A stretch of DNA of 5,883 bases, taken from Candidatus Acetothermia bacterium. GTDB lineage: Bacteria > Bipolaricaulota > Bipolaricaulia > UBA7950 > UBA9294. The DNA is taken from NCBI GenBank assembly GCA_003545155.1, contig DQCH01000050.1, forward strand, positions 1 through 5,883. Reading direction: 5' to 3'. The notes under the pieces were generated by a model that saw only the letters and a program-made list of their open reading frames with translations, searched no databases and was not told the DNA's origin. A program made the translations under genes and the position numbers. Positions 1 to 5,457 of the stretch are shown here, piece after piece; position 1 is the first letter of the stretch, and each line of letters begins with the position of its first letter.

Positions 1-1101
1 GATAGCGGCGATCCTCTCCCGATCACGTACATCCCCCACGAGAATCTGCGCTTTGTGTCCGGGAAAGCGTCTCTGAAGTTCTTGTTCCAGGTTAAACAGC
101 CCGGTCTCATCGATATCAAGAGCAAAGAGCTGTGCTGATCCAAAGCGCAGGGCCTGTCGACAGAGCTCAGAGCCAATGGAACCGGCCGCTCCAGTGATCA
201 ACACCGTCTTACCACGAAGAAAATGCTCTATTGCTTGTGTGTCGATGGAAATTTGTTCCCGCCCTAAGAGATCCTCAGGCTGCACCTCGCGAATCTCGGA
301 GACCTTAATCTCCCCGGTGTACAGTTCGCTGAAGAACGGAATGATCTTGATCTCTTGAACCCCACCTTTGCGGGCAAGGTCTACTGTGGTGCGAATAGTG
401 CGGGAAGGTGCCGACGGCATGGCGATGATCACCGCTTCCACCTGTTTTGTGCGAATGAAATCCGCTAATCGTTCCTTGGGGCCGAGAACCTGTACCCCAT
501 GGATCAGGAGCCCCTTCTTCACGGGATCATCGTCCACAAACCCCACGGGCCAGAACCCGGTCTTCTTCTCACGCAGGATCCCTCGCACAAGCTGCTCTCC
601 TGCCTCGCCCGCTCCAACGATGAGCGTTCGTCGTCCCCCATTTCCCTGACTACCACGCGTACGTGTGAAGGCATGTCGAACGGCCCGCTTGGAAAGTCTA
701 ATGCCGCCGAGGCCGATCAATGTAAAGGCAAAATCTATCCCTAGAACGGAGCGTGGCATACCGGAAACTGCTGGCCAATGGCGAAGCAAGAAGAGGACAG
801 CAGCAAAAGCAAGTGATCCAACAGCACAGGCCAGGCCCGTGTTGTAGAGCTCTTCCATGCCCACATAAGCCCAACTGAAGCGGTACATGCGGAACAACAC
901 CAAAAGGGGGATCTTTAGAGCTAAGGCCAGCGGCAACGTCAAGAAGAACATGTCAAGGAAGTGCGAGGGAATATGCGCATCGAATCGTAGCAAGAACGCA
1001 AGATAAAGTGAAAGCGCGATTAATACCGTGTCGGCCAAGAGGAAAGCGGCCCTTCTCCAGATTCCTTGTTGCAGGCTCCATAAGACCAGCTTACGTCGCA
1101 T
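1..1101 (-). CDS. Membrane-anchored nucleotide-sugar dehydratase/epimerase, WbpM/FlaA1/CapD-type (partial, C-terminus off left edge)
   Basis: Reading the minus strand from the ATG at 1101 gives 367 residues with no stop before the window edge. The first ~135 residues are very hydrophobic, with four likely membrane helices (about 18-38, 52-70, 88-107, 118-134). A first Rossmann domain follows with TLIVGAGEAGEQ (159-170), then the linker motif QPEDLLGR (274-281), then the start of the SDR catalytic domain with the NAD(P) motif TGAAGSIGSEL (303-313) and GDVRD (356-360). This order is typical of WbpM/PglF/CapD-type proteins of about 600-650 residues, which make 4-keto-6-deoxy (or 5-epimerised) UDP-HexNAc for surface glycans. 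The catalytic residues lie outside the window, so 4,6-dehydratase cannot be separated from epimerase. AAGGA five nt before the ATG supports the start. It follows the aminotransferase stop by 8 nt, so the two are almost certainly co-transcribed. The family call is secure and the exact substrate is unknown. Confidence 0.93.
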   Translation of the reverse strand, partial: MRRKLVLWSLQQGIWRRAAFLLADTVLIALSLYLAFLLRFDAHIPSHFLDMFFLTLPLALALKIPLLVLFRMYRFSWAYVGMEELYNTGLACAVGSLAFAAVLFLLRHWPAVSGMPRSVLGIDFAFTLIGLGGIRLSKRAVRHAFTRTRGSQGNGGRRTLIVGAGEAGEQLVRGILREKKTGFWPVGFVDDDPVKKGLLIHGVQVLGPKERLADFIRTKQVEAVIIAMPSAPSRTIRTTVDLARKGGVQEIKIIPFFSELYTGEIKVSEIREVQPEDLLGREQISIDTQAIEHFLRGKTVLITGAAGSIGSELCRQALRFGSAQLFALDIDETGLFNLEQELQRRFPGHKAQILVGDVRDRERIAAI

Positions 1102-1109
1102 AGCTTTCC

Positions 1110-2228
1110 TTATCCCTGGTTTATGAGATCGCTTAGTACGTCTACGACGATCCCGACCTGTTCCTTTTTAAGTCGGTTGTAGAACGGTAATGCGATCGTC
1201 CGCCAGGAAACCGCTTCCGTGATTGGAAAATCCCCTTTTTTTGTCCCTAGTGTTTCTTTGTAAAACGGTTGCAGGTGAATCGGCGCAAAGTAGTTGCGAC
1301 ATCCAATTCCTCGCTGTTTGAGGCCATTTAAAATGCGATCGCGGTCCTTTTGAGTGAACGCTTCGTTCAGACGAACAACGTATACAAACCAGCTCATCTT
1401 GATGTCTGCTGCCATATATGGAGGCTCAACTCCCTCGATCTGCTGAAAAGCCTTTGTGTACCACTTGGCCACCTGGGCGCGGGCGGCAATGATCTCCTCA
1501 ATCCGGGAAAGCTGTGCTAGTCCCAATGCGGCTGACATCTCGTCCATGCGGTAGTTATAACCGAGGCGCACATGCTCCAGCCACTCACTGCCCTCCCCAC
1601 GCCCCTGGTTCGTCATGCTGTGGCAAAGGGCCGCAACCTGGGAATCGTCAGTTACAACCATACCACCCTCGCCAGTGGTGATTTGCTTATTGGGGTAAAA
1701 GCCGAAGACAGCGGCCTTTCCAAACGAGCCGCAGCGGCGACCAGCAAGTTCCGATCCCAAAGCCTCAGCGGAATCCTCAATCAATAAAAGGCCATGTTCT
1801 TGTGCTATCTTCTCAAGCGCTAGCCAATCGGCCGGATGACCGAAGACGTCCACCCCCAGGATCGCCTTCGTCTTGGAAGTAATTGCTCCCTTGATCCGTT
1901 CGGGATCGATGTTGAGGGTCTTTCGATCGATGTCCACAAAGATTGGCTTGGCCCCTTCAAAAAGGATGCAGTTTGCCGAGGCGATGAAGCTGAACGGTGT
2001 GGTGATCACCTCGTCCCCCGGTCCGATCCCCAACGCACGGATGATCAAATGAAGTGCGCTGGTGCCGCTGTTGGTCGCTACAGCATGATTTACGCCCGCG
2101 TATTCCGCGAGCTTCTTTTCGAACTCCTCCAGCTTAGGCCCAAGGCTGAGCTGCGGCGTTCTCAAAATCCCAACGACTGCCTCGATCTCCCGCGCGGTGA
2201 TATCCGGTTTTGCAAGTGGAATCTTCAT
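1110..2228 (-). CDS. DegT/DnrJ/EryC1/StrS-family PLP-dependent sugar aminotransferase
   Basis: This 372-residue protein transfers an amino group (usually from glutamate) to a keto-sugar nucleotide. It has the N-terminal IPLAKP (3-8), TNSGTSALHL (52-61) for phosphate binding, FVDID (97-101), EDSAEALGS (151-159) whose Asp152 should bind the pyridine nitrogen, the PLP-lysine segment FYPNKQITTGEGG (177-189, Lys181), and the C-terminal RNYFAPIHLQPFY pattern. Length and motif order fit the family. The frame is open to an ATG at 2318, but that would overlap the doc gene. The ATG at 2228 has GGGAGGAG just upstream and matches the usual family N-terminus, so I use it. With the WbpM-like gene 8 nt downstream it probably acts on a 4-keto-6-deoxy HexNAc nucleotide, as in bacillosamine-type pathways; that substrate is inferred. 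The doc stop lies only 43 bp upstream, so read-through from the toxin-antitoxin promoter is possible. Confidence 0.95.
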   Translation of the reverse strand: MKIPLAKPDITAREIEAVVGILRTPQLSLGPKLEEFEKKLAEYAGVNHAVATNSGTSALHLIIRALGIGPGDEVITTPFSFIASANCILFEGAKPIFVDIDRKTLNIDPERIKGAITSKTKAILGVDVFGHPADWLALEKIAQEHGLLLIEDSAEALGSELAGRRCGSFGKAAVFGFYPNKQITTGEGGMVVTDDSQVAALCHSMTNQGRGEGSEWLEHVRLGYNYRMDEMSAALGLAQLSRIEEIIAARAQVAKWYTKAFQQIEGVEPPYMAADIKMSWFVYVVRLNEAFTQKDRDRILNGLKQRGIGCRNYFAPIHLQPFYKETLGTKKGDFPITEAVSWRTIALPFYNRLKKEQVGIVVDVLSDLINQG

Positions 2229-2231
2229 TTG

Positions 2232-2239
2232 CTCCTCCC
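2232..2239 (-). promoter_or_regulatory. Ribosome binding site that fixes the aminotransferase start
   Basis: GGGAGGAG on the minus strand, with the GGAGG core 5 nt before the ATG at 2228. The alternative in-frame ATG at 2318 lies inside doc. The site therefore decides for the shorter 372-residue product. Confidence 0.85.
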
Positions 2240-2271
2240 ATCCTCCTTCTAGCATACCCAGCATTTCCATT

Positions 2272-2649
2272 TCAGCTTGAGTGATCCTTGAACCACGAGG
2301 CGATATGCTCAACCCCAAGGCTTTTATCCTCGATTCGGAGCGTCAAGTCAACGATTTCTCCCCTCGCAACCTTCAGTCGAATATCGTTCTCTGCAAGGAA
2401 ACGTTTCATCGTTTCCCAAGCGGTCCGTTTATTGCCGTCCGCAAAGGGATGCTTGAGAACCAGAAAGTGGCCTAAGGCTACCGCCTTGGTGAAGATATCA
2501 GGATAAAGATCCTCCCCATCGAAGGTGGCTCGAAGCCGATTAACCGCGGAGTCGAGCAATCCCCAGTCGCGGAGCCCTCCCGCTCCACCGAACTTATCCA
2601 AGATGCGCTCATGGATCAGCAACACTTGGTTAGTTGTAAGATATCTCAC
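2272..2649 (-). CDS. doc: Doc-type Fic-family toxin
   Basis: This 125-residue protein has the Doc/Fic signature HPFADGNKR at residues 67-75, preceded by the Doc-like N-terminus MRYLTTNQVLLIHERIL and the GLRDWGLLDSAVNR segment. Length agrees with phage P1 Doc (about 126 residues) and not with the longer AMPylating Fic proteins. The Doc subfamily is known to phosphorylate EF-Tu and arrest translation; whether this protein does so is inferred from family. All key residues of the HxFxxGNKR loop are present, so it looks active. Translation starts at GTG, and its GTGA overlaps the stop of the upstream antitoxin (2646-2649), the usual toxin-antitoxin coupling. No strong separate ribosome binding site is visible, so toxin synthesis probably depends on antitoxin translation. 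Doc is classically paired with Phd, but here the partner is a ribbon-helix-helix protein. Confidence 0.95.
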   Translation of the reverse strand: MRYLTTNQVLLIHERILDKFGGAGGLRDWGLLDSAVNRLRATFDGEDLYPDIFTKAVALGHFLVLKHPFADGNKRTAWETMKRFLAENDIRLKVARGEIVDLTLRIEDKSLGVEHIASWFKDHSS

Positions 2650-2870
2650 AATTGAGCAAGGCGCTCCATCGCTTCACGATCCTCCTCTAGATCCTCATCC
2701 ACTCGCTTCAAGAACTCCAGCCGCTCCTGTTCACTTCGCCACCGTTCCAGCAAGAGATCGACCGCCTGACGCAGGAGCTCTGCCTGAGGTATCTTTGTTC
2801 CCTTAGAGAGCTTACGTAAGGCTTCGATCTGTCGTTCTTCAAGCTTAGCCGCATAGGTCTTGAGCACCAT
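2646..2870 (-). CDS. Ribbon-helix-helix (CopG/Arc-like) antitoxin of the Doc toxin
   Basis: This 74-residue protein begins with a short beta-strand segment (VLKTYAAKL, 2-10), followed by two predicted helices (about 11-23 and 28-43, the latter IPQAELLRQAVDLLLERW) in the pattern of a ribbon-helix-helix DNA-binding dimer. A highly charged helical tail (48-74) would be the toxin-binding part. It lies directly before doc with a 4-nt overlap, so the role as cognate antitoxin and autorepressor follows from context. The ATG at 2870 has AAGGA about 9 nt upstream (2880-2884). A candidate promoter and direct-repeat operator lie 20-60 bp upstream. The RHH fold is read from pattern only; the pairing with Doc is secure from gene order. 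Confidence 0.85.
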   Translation of the reverse strand: MVLKTYAAKLEERQIEALRKLSKGTKIPQAELLRQAVDLLLERWRSEQERLEFLKRVDEDLEEDREAMERLAQL

Positions 2871-2891
2871 CGGTCACCGTCCTTGAAGACC

Positions 2892-2919
2892 ATTTTACCA
2901 TCGGGAATAGTATTAGCAA
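2892..2919 (-). promoter_or_regulatory. Candidate sigma70-type promoter of the RHH-Doc operon
   Basis: On the minus strand TTGCTA (2919-2914) and TAAAAT (2897-2892) are separated by 16 bp, placing transcription start about 15 bp before the antitoxin ATG at 2870. The -10 is good and the -35 is fair. The -35 box coincides with one copy of the AGCAAG direct repeat, as expected if the antitoxin represses its own operon. No experimental support. Confidence 0.5.
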
Positions 2920-2930
2920 GCCTAAGCAAG
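2915..2930. promoter_or_regulatory. Possible operator: two AGCAAG boxes at 10-bp period
   Basis: On the plus strand AGCAAG occurs at 2915-2920 and 2925-2930, exactly one helical turn apart. The flanking bases are also similar (TTAGCAAG and TAAGCAAG). Ribbon-helix-helix repressors commonly bind tandem short sites with such spacing. The position over the -35 box of the TA promoter suits autorepression, but the match may be chance. Confidence 0.4.
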
Positions 2931-2939
2931 TAAAGGTTT

Positions 2940-3083
2940 ATCCCTCACGTGCTCCACGATTAGCTGGGCTAGAAGCTCCTTGGTGGTGGCGTTAATAGCA
3001 TCGATCGACGTTCAGGACTTTAGGATCGATATCTACAAAACCGGTGGAGCCTTTCGAATAAGCTTGGGTTTAGCAAGCGGGAT
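2940..3083 (-). pseudogene. Decayed remnant of a second DegT/DnrJ-type aminotransferase
   Basis: Two pieces of an aminotransferase can be read on the minus strand. At 3083-3066 the codons give IPLAKP, identical to residues 3-8 of the intact enzyme downstream. At 3039-3004 they give FVDIDPKVLNVD, matching FVDIDRKTLNID (97-108) of the intact enzyme. After a one-base shift, AINATTK (from 2999) may correspond to AITSKTK (115-121). About 88 residues between the first two pieces are missing and the pieces lie in different frames with stops, so no product is possible. At the DNA level 3003-3039 matches 1904-1940 without gaps at 28 of 37 positions, so it is an older paralog, not a recent copy. The limits are approximate. 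It lies between the HEPN gene and the RHH-Doc promoter. Confidence 0.7.
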
Positions 3084-3091
3084 GTGTGAAG

Positions 3092-3544
3092 TTACTCCTT
3101 CCTCGCAGGCTTCCTGCCCACCCGATCTTTTGCAAAGGAGACGAGTTCCTCCGCGAGCTTGAGCGCACCTTCAGCGGCGTCGCGGTTGTAGACTCGGGCG
3201 GGGATGCTTCCCGGCCAGGAGTTCGGATAGCGGGTGGCGATGTAGTACCCATCGAGCATGGACCACCACTTAGCCCGTTTGGCAATTCCTAGAAAGTACT
3301 GGGAAGCCTCGCTACAGCGACGCTCCACCGAATGTCCGTCCCAAAAGAGATCTTTCACTCCCTCACCTAAGCCTTTCAAATCCATCAACGGGCCACATGA
3401 GCCTATTATTGATGAGGCAACTCTTCTCTTCTTCACCTTGCTCCCGATCCACGTCTTCTCGATCAGCTTCATCACCTGTCTGCAACAGGCAGGCCGGTTG
3501 AAAGAAGTGTAGAACCTCAGATAATCGTAGAGCTCATTTAACAC
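3092..3544 (-). pseudogene. HEPN-domain protein, N-terminal half degenerate (likely frameshifted)
   Basis: The open frame from a GTG at 3544 encodes 150 residues, but only the C-terminal ~90 look like HEPN. GHSVERRCSEA (70-80) corresponds to the helix carrying the conserved His, and DGYYIATRYPNSWPGS, followed by YNRDAAEGALKLAEELVSFA, is the typical HEPN C-terminal end. HEPN proteins are often RNases or toxins with an Rx4-6H motif, usually paired with a MNT nucleotidyltransferase. Here no Arg stands 4-6 residues before the His, and the N-terminal part matches nothing. In another minus frame 3527-3492 reads RLSEVLHFFQPA, resembling the family's first helix (LFFCQQA pattern), which suggests a frameshift. 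There is no ribosome binding site before the GTG and no MNT gene nearby. I regard it as a decaying, probably inactive gene; an intact divergent HEPN protein is the alternative. Confidence 0.6.
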
Positions 3545-3568
3545 CCAGTCCCATCGCCCACAGAGCTG

Positions 3569-3706
3569 ATGACGGGGTCTGGGATTCTAATAATCCTGGA
3601 AGATAAGCTGACGCTGGAACGGATTGCCGACTATGTTCGCGCATTCAGCCAAACGATGGGAGAACAATTGGACGGGCCCTACGAGTTGGCCTCAATGAAT
3701 CAGTAA
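3569..3706 (+). CDS. Doubtful small ORF, hypothetical 45-aa protein
   Basis: An ATG at 3569 opens 45 codons to a TAA at 3706, lying in the otherwise empty 177-bp gap between the HEPN remnant and DUF3841 and pointing against its neighbours. The product begins MTGSGILIILEDKLTLERIA and continues as a plausible amphipathic helix. I do not recognise it. No good Shine-Dalgarno precedes the ATG, only GAG. It may be the C-terminal leftover of a larger lost gene, since protein-like sequence starts abruptly after a stop at 3539-3541. Confidence 0.22.
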   Translation: MTGSGILIILEDKLTLERIADYVRAFSQTMGEQLDGPYELASMNQ

Positions 3707-3721
3707 CTTGATTATCTGCAA

Positions 3722-4285
3722 TTAGCGGGCCACAAAGGGCGTGCGCTTACGCACGTCAGCCAGTCGCAGGGTCTCAAAGATAGCTTGGATGTAATGCTCC
3801 CCGTCCCAATAGTCTGAGGCGGCCAAAGCTTCCAGATCGAATATCCGCTCCCAACTAGTGAGGAGGCCTGAGTGCCACGATTCCGGCAAGGGCCAGGCCC
3901 ACCGGTCGGGGACGGCCGCCTCAAAACGCCGATACCATACCTCATCCTCTTCCTCACTGAAGGCCAGGTAGCCGCGGTTCAGGACGAGGTGCCAGGCGTC
4001 GAAATCGGAGAGCAGCACCTCGGCCGGCTCGAGCTCCAGTTCAAGGCGTACCCCACGGGTGCCCCGCGGCAGGTGACCCGACTGCCGCAGATCGGGAGGG
4101 GAAATATGCCAGCCCCACCACGGGTAATGACCTCGGTAGCCAAGGATGCGTCGCTCCATCTGAGCACACATCCAGTCGTAGGCGTGACGGAATTCCCGAG
4201 GGACACAAGGCGGATCGACATATAGAACTCGCTCTGCTTCTAATCGGACCAAGAGCTCCACCGGCTGGATTGTCCACACTCGCAT
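3722..4285 (-). CDS. DUF3841 domain-containing protein
   Basis: The protein has 187 residues from the chosen ATG and matches what I know of DUF3841 along its full length. It starts MRVWTIQPVELLVRL, contains VDPPCVPREFRHAYDWMCAQM and GYRGHYPWWGWH, then DLRQSGHLPRGTRGVRLELEL, LLSDFDAWHLVLNRGYL, and ends with SWERIFDLEALAASDYW plus a short tail. It is rich in Trp, acidic overall, without signal peptide or membrane segment, so probably cytoplasmic. The biochemical function of the family is not known to me. The frame is open to ATGs at 4306 and 4336, but the family begins at MRVW and the ATG at 4336 lies inside a heptad repeat. None of the three has a clear Shine-Dalgarno, so the start is uncertain. 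It follows the TumE toxin gene in the same direction, so co-transcription with that module is possible. Confidence 0.85.
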   Translation of the reverse strand: MRVWTIQPVELLVRLEAERVLYVDPPCVPREFRHAYDWMCAQMERRILGYRGHYPWWGWHISPPDLRQSGHLPRGTRGVRLELELEPAEVLLSDFDAWHLVLNRGYLAFSEEEDEVWYRRFEAAVPDRWAWPLPESWHSGLLTSWERIFDLEALAASDYWDGEHYIQAIFETLRLADVRKRTPFVAR

Positions 4286-4332
4286 ACTCGGGAAGCTTTC
4301 AGCCATCAGCTTGCGACCGTTGAACTCATTGC

Positions 4333-4355
4333 CCATTTACGATTCACGATCCCCC
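4333..4355. repeat. Heptad-period repeat, copy near the DUF3841 start
   Basis: ATTTACG, ATTCACG and ATCCCCC follow one another at 7-bp spacing (4335-4355). The 15-mer CCATTTACGATTCAC (4333-4347) recurs exactly at 5336-5350, next to the IS end. It covers the most upstream possible ATG (4336) of the DUF3841 frame, which argues that this ATG is not the natural start. Confidence 0.75.
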
Positions 4356-4396
4356 AAAAAACCAGCCCGCCGCCTTTTTTACTGGAAACTACCTAG

Positions 4397-4771
4397 CTAA
4401 TCAGCGAGCTTCTTTCTGACAAACTCGAGGAACTCTCGCAGGGCCTCCTCAGGTTGATCGCTGATGTGGCTTTCTTTGCAGTCCTCACCCGTTTCCGAGC
4501 CGTTGTGAAAATGCTTGGGAAAGGTGCTAATATGCCGCCAGCGTTTGTGAGGAGCATTGTCGTGACGGTAGATAGTTCCATCAATCGCTTTCCGTCCCCA
4601 GTGAAAACTATATCTACCTTCCAACTTTAGCGAAAACCAAACCTCGATGAAACTATTCTCACGCAGAGTGATTCGTAATTCATTGGTATCTGTAACTTCG
4701 ACATCGAACACAACCTCGTCGAATTCAACCTCTGCAATGCCTTTGAGCTTTTCAACATCGACGAGCCTCAT
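4397..4771 (-). CDS. TumE-family (DUF6516) toxin of a type II-like toxin-antitoxin pair
   Basis: The 124-residue product carries the conserved pattern of this family: an N-terminal beta-rich part with ITLRENSFIEVWFSLKLEG, RYSFHW (53-58), then the block YRHDNAPH (68-75), TFPKHFH (83-89) and an acidic, helical end PEEALREFLEFVRKKL. The His/Arg/Asp-rich block is the likely functional centre, and the molecular target is not known to me. Its ATG overlaps the stop of the upstream 97-aa gene as ATGA (4768-4771), so translation is coupled and that gene is the expected antitoxin. The family call rests on remembered motif patterns; the toxin role comes from family naming and gene order. No membrane segment or signal peptide is visible. 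DUF3841 follows about 110 bp downstream on the same strand. Confidence 0.8.
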   Translation of the reverse strand: MRLVDVEKLKGIAEVEFDEVVFDVEVTDTNELRITLRENSFIEVWFSLKLEGRYSFHWGRKAIDGTIYRHDNAPHKRWRHISTFPKHFHNGSETGEDCKESHISDQPEEALREFLEFVRKKLAD

Positions 4772-5061
4772 CCCATTCCCTCAAGGAGACGAGAAAGTTG
4801 ATCTCGTTTATACTCCAGGTGATCTAATCGCTGGAGGTCCCGCCAACTTTCCGCTTCTTCCAAGGTCCCATTCCGATACTGTCCTTCCATCTCTGCCGCA
4901 GAAGCAACATGATATCGCGTGGCAATCTGAAATATTTCCACCTTAATTTCCCGTAATTTCTTTTCCAAGAAGGTCTGGAGTCCCTGCTCCAGGATACTCT
5001 CTTTGGAAGCCCCCAGTTCTCTTGCTAGCTTCTCAGCTAGTTCTTCCACTTTTGCGGGCAT
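4768..5061 (-). CDS. Probable antitoxin partner of the TumE-family toxin
   Basis: This 97-residue, charged, mostly helical protein begins MPAKVEELAEKLARELGASK, and residues 5-40 resemble the small DNA-binding/dimerisation part of many antitoxins. The middle (about 41-65) is less regular, with IFQIATRYHVASAAEMEGQY. The C-terminal helix (LEEAESWRDLQRLDHLEYKR) could wrap around the toxin. The frame is open to a GTG at 5079, but the ATG at 5061 has AAGGAGG five nt upstream, so the shorter form is right. It overlaps the toxin start by 4 nt and has a candidate promoter about 65 bp upstream. I do not recognise a named antitoxin family with certainty, so the role rests on gene order and size. Confidence 0.75.
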   Translation of the reverse strand: MPAKVEELAEKLARELGASKESILEQGLQTFLEKKLREIKVEIFQIATRYHVASAAEMEGQYRNGTLEEAESWRDLQRLDHLEYKRDQLSRLLEGMG

Positions 5062-5066
5062 CTCAA

Positions 5067-5073
5067 CCTCCTT
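5067..5073 (-). promoter_or_regulatory. Ribosome binding site deciding the antitoxin start
   Basis: AAGGAGG on the minus strand with a 5-nt spacer (TTGAG) before the ATG at 5061. It lies inside the six codons that would be added by the GTG at 5079, so that GTG is unlikely to be used. Confidence 0.88.
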
Positions 5074-5126
5074 CCTCACGCCAGAGAAACATCATGCCCC
5101 GCTCCTACTTTCCTAAAGAGGAGTTT

Positions 5127-5156
5127 AGTTTACCACCTGGGTCTTGGTGACAGCAA
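5127..5156 (-). promoter_or_regulatory. Candidate promoter of the TumE-type toxin-antitoxin operon
   Basis: On the minus strand TTGCTG (5156-5151) and TAAACT (5132-5127) are separated by 18 bp, and a second overlapping TAAACT follows at 5127-5122. Position and orientation suit the antitoxin at 5061. The boxes are moderate matches only. A CTAAA/TTTAG inverted repeat (5113-5128) overlaps the -10 and could be an operator half-site pair. Confidence 0.4.
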
Positions 5157-5203
5157 GCAAGATGTGAAGATTTGTATAACAACGGCGACCCTCAACGTTC
5201 GAT

Positions 5204-5358
5204 TCCGGACTTTGGACCCTGTACGTAGAACTTAGAACTGTTTCTCACCCATCACTCGTAACCGTTGTTTCCATAATCCCCAAATCCTTTAATTCCGCAT
5301 TCTCCCGTTACTCATTACTCATCACTTTTCCCAAGCCATTTACGATTCACAATTTACC
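5204..5358. repeat. Mosaic of short tandem repeats with a common 7-bp period
   Basis: Most of the gap between the TumE-type operon and the IS end consists of different sequences that each repeat with a 7-bp step. These are TCCGGAC/TTTGGAC (5204-5217), CGTAGAA/CTTAGAA (5224-5237), TCACCCA/TCACTCG (5245-5258), TCCATAA/TCCCCAA (5270-5283), GTTACTC/ATTACTC/ATCACTT (5307-5327) and ATTTACG/ATTCACA/ATTTACC (5338-5358). Units within a block agree at about 5-6 of 7 positions, but blocks differ from one another. No ORF of note is present. They recall the heptanucleotide STRR repeats known in cyanobacteria, without implying that lineage. Confidence 0.7.
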
Positions 5359-5364
5359 GGCCAC

Positions 5365-5411
5365 ATGACAGCACTTCCTAGTCACCCAGATGACAGCGCT
5401 TCCTGGTCACC
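5365..5411. repeat. Two 22-bp direct repeats at the IS left end
   Basis: The copies lie at 5365-5386 and 5390-5411, 25 bp start to start, and agree at 20 of 22 positions. The core is TGACAGCrCTTCCTrGTCAC with r being A in the first copy and G in the second. The first copy probably forms the terminal repeat and the second a subterminal transposase site. They may also overlap the transposase promoter, since a TATTAT box follows at 5422-5427. Confidence 0.85.
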
Positions 5412-5457
5412 TGTACTTGTATATTATGGTGGTAAACCGCCAGTCAAGGAGAACGCG

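Noticed and set aside
368..744. Overlapping plus-strand open frames
   Set aside because: They are antisense to the WbpM-like gene, whose motifs cover this whole stretch on the minus strand.
1836..2252. 138-codon plus-strand open frame
   Set aside because: It lies fully antisense to the well-supported aminotransferase, has no ribosome binding site and its translation has no recognisable features.
3545..3721. Search for a MNT nucleotidyltransferase partner next to the HEPN remnant
   Set aside because: No GSxxRG...D-type motif was seen in any frame here or in the neighbouring genes.
3872..4225. 117-codon plus-strand frame
   Set aside because: It is a shadow of the DUF3841 gene, which matches its family continuously on the minus strand.
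4353..4380. Possible terminator after the TumE-type toxin gene: A6 (4356-4361) and T6 (4375-4380) flanking a GC-rich core
   Set aside because: The GC-rich core does not pair with itself; only the A/T flanks are complementary, giving a weak 6-bp stem with a 13-nt loop.
5151..5176. Similarity of this stretch to the N-terminal part of the aminotransferase relic (shared AGCAAGC and ATGTG/GTGAAG pieces)
   Set aside because: The match is short and gapped, and no further aminotransferase codons follow; more likely chance or a shared promoter motif.
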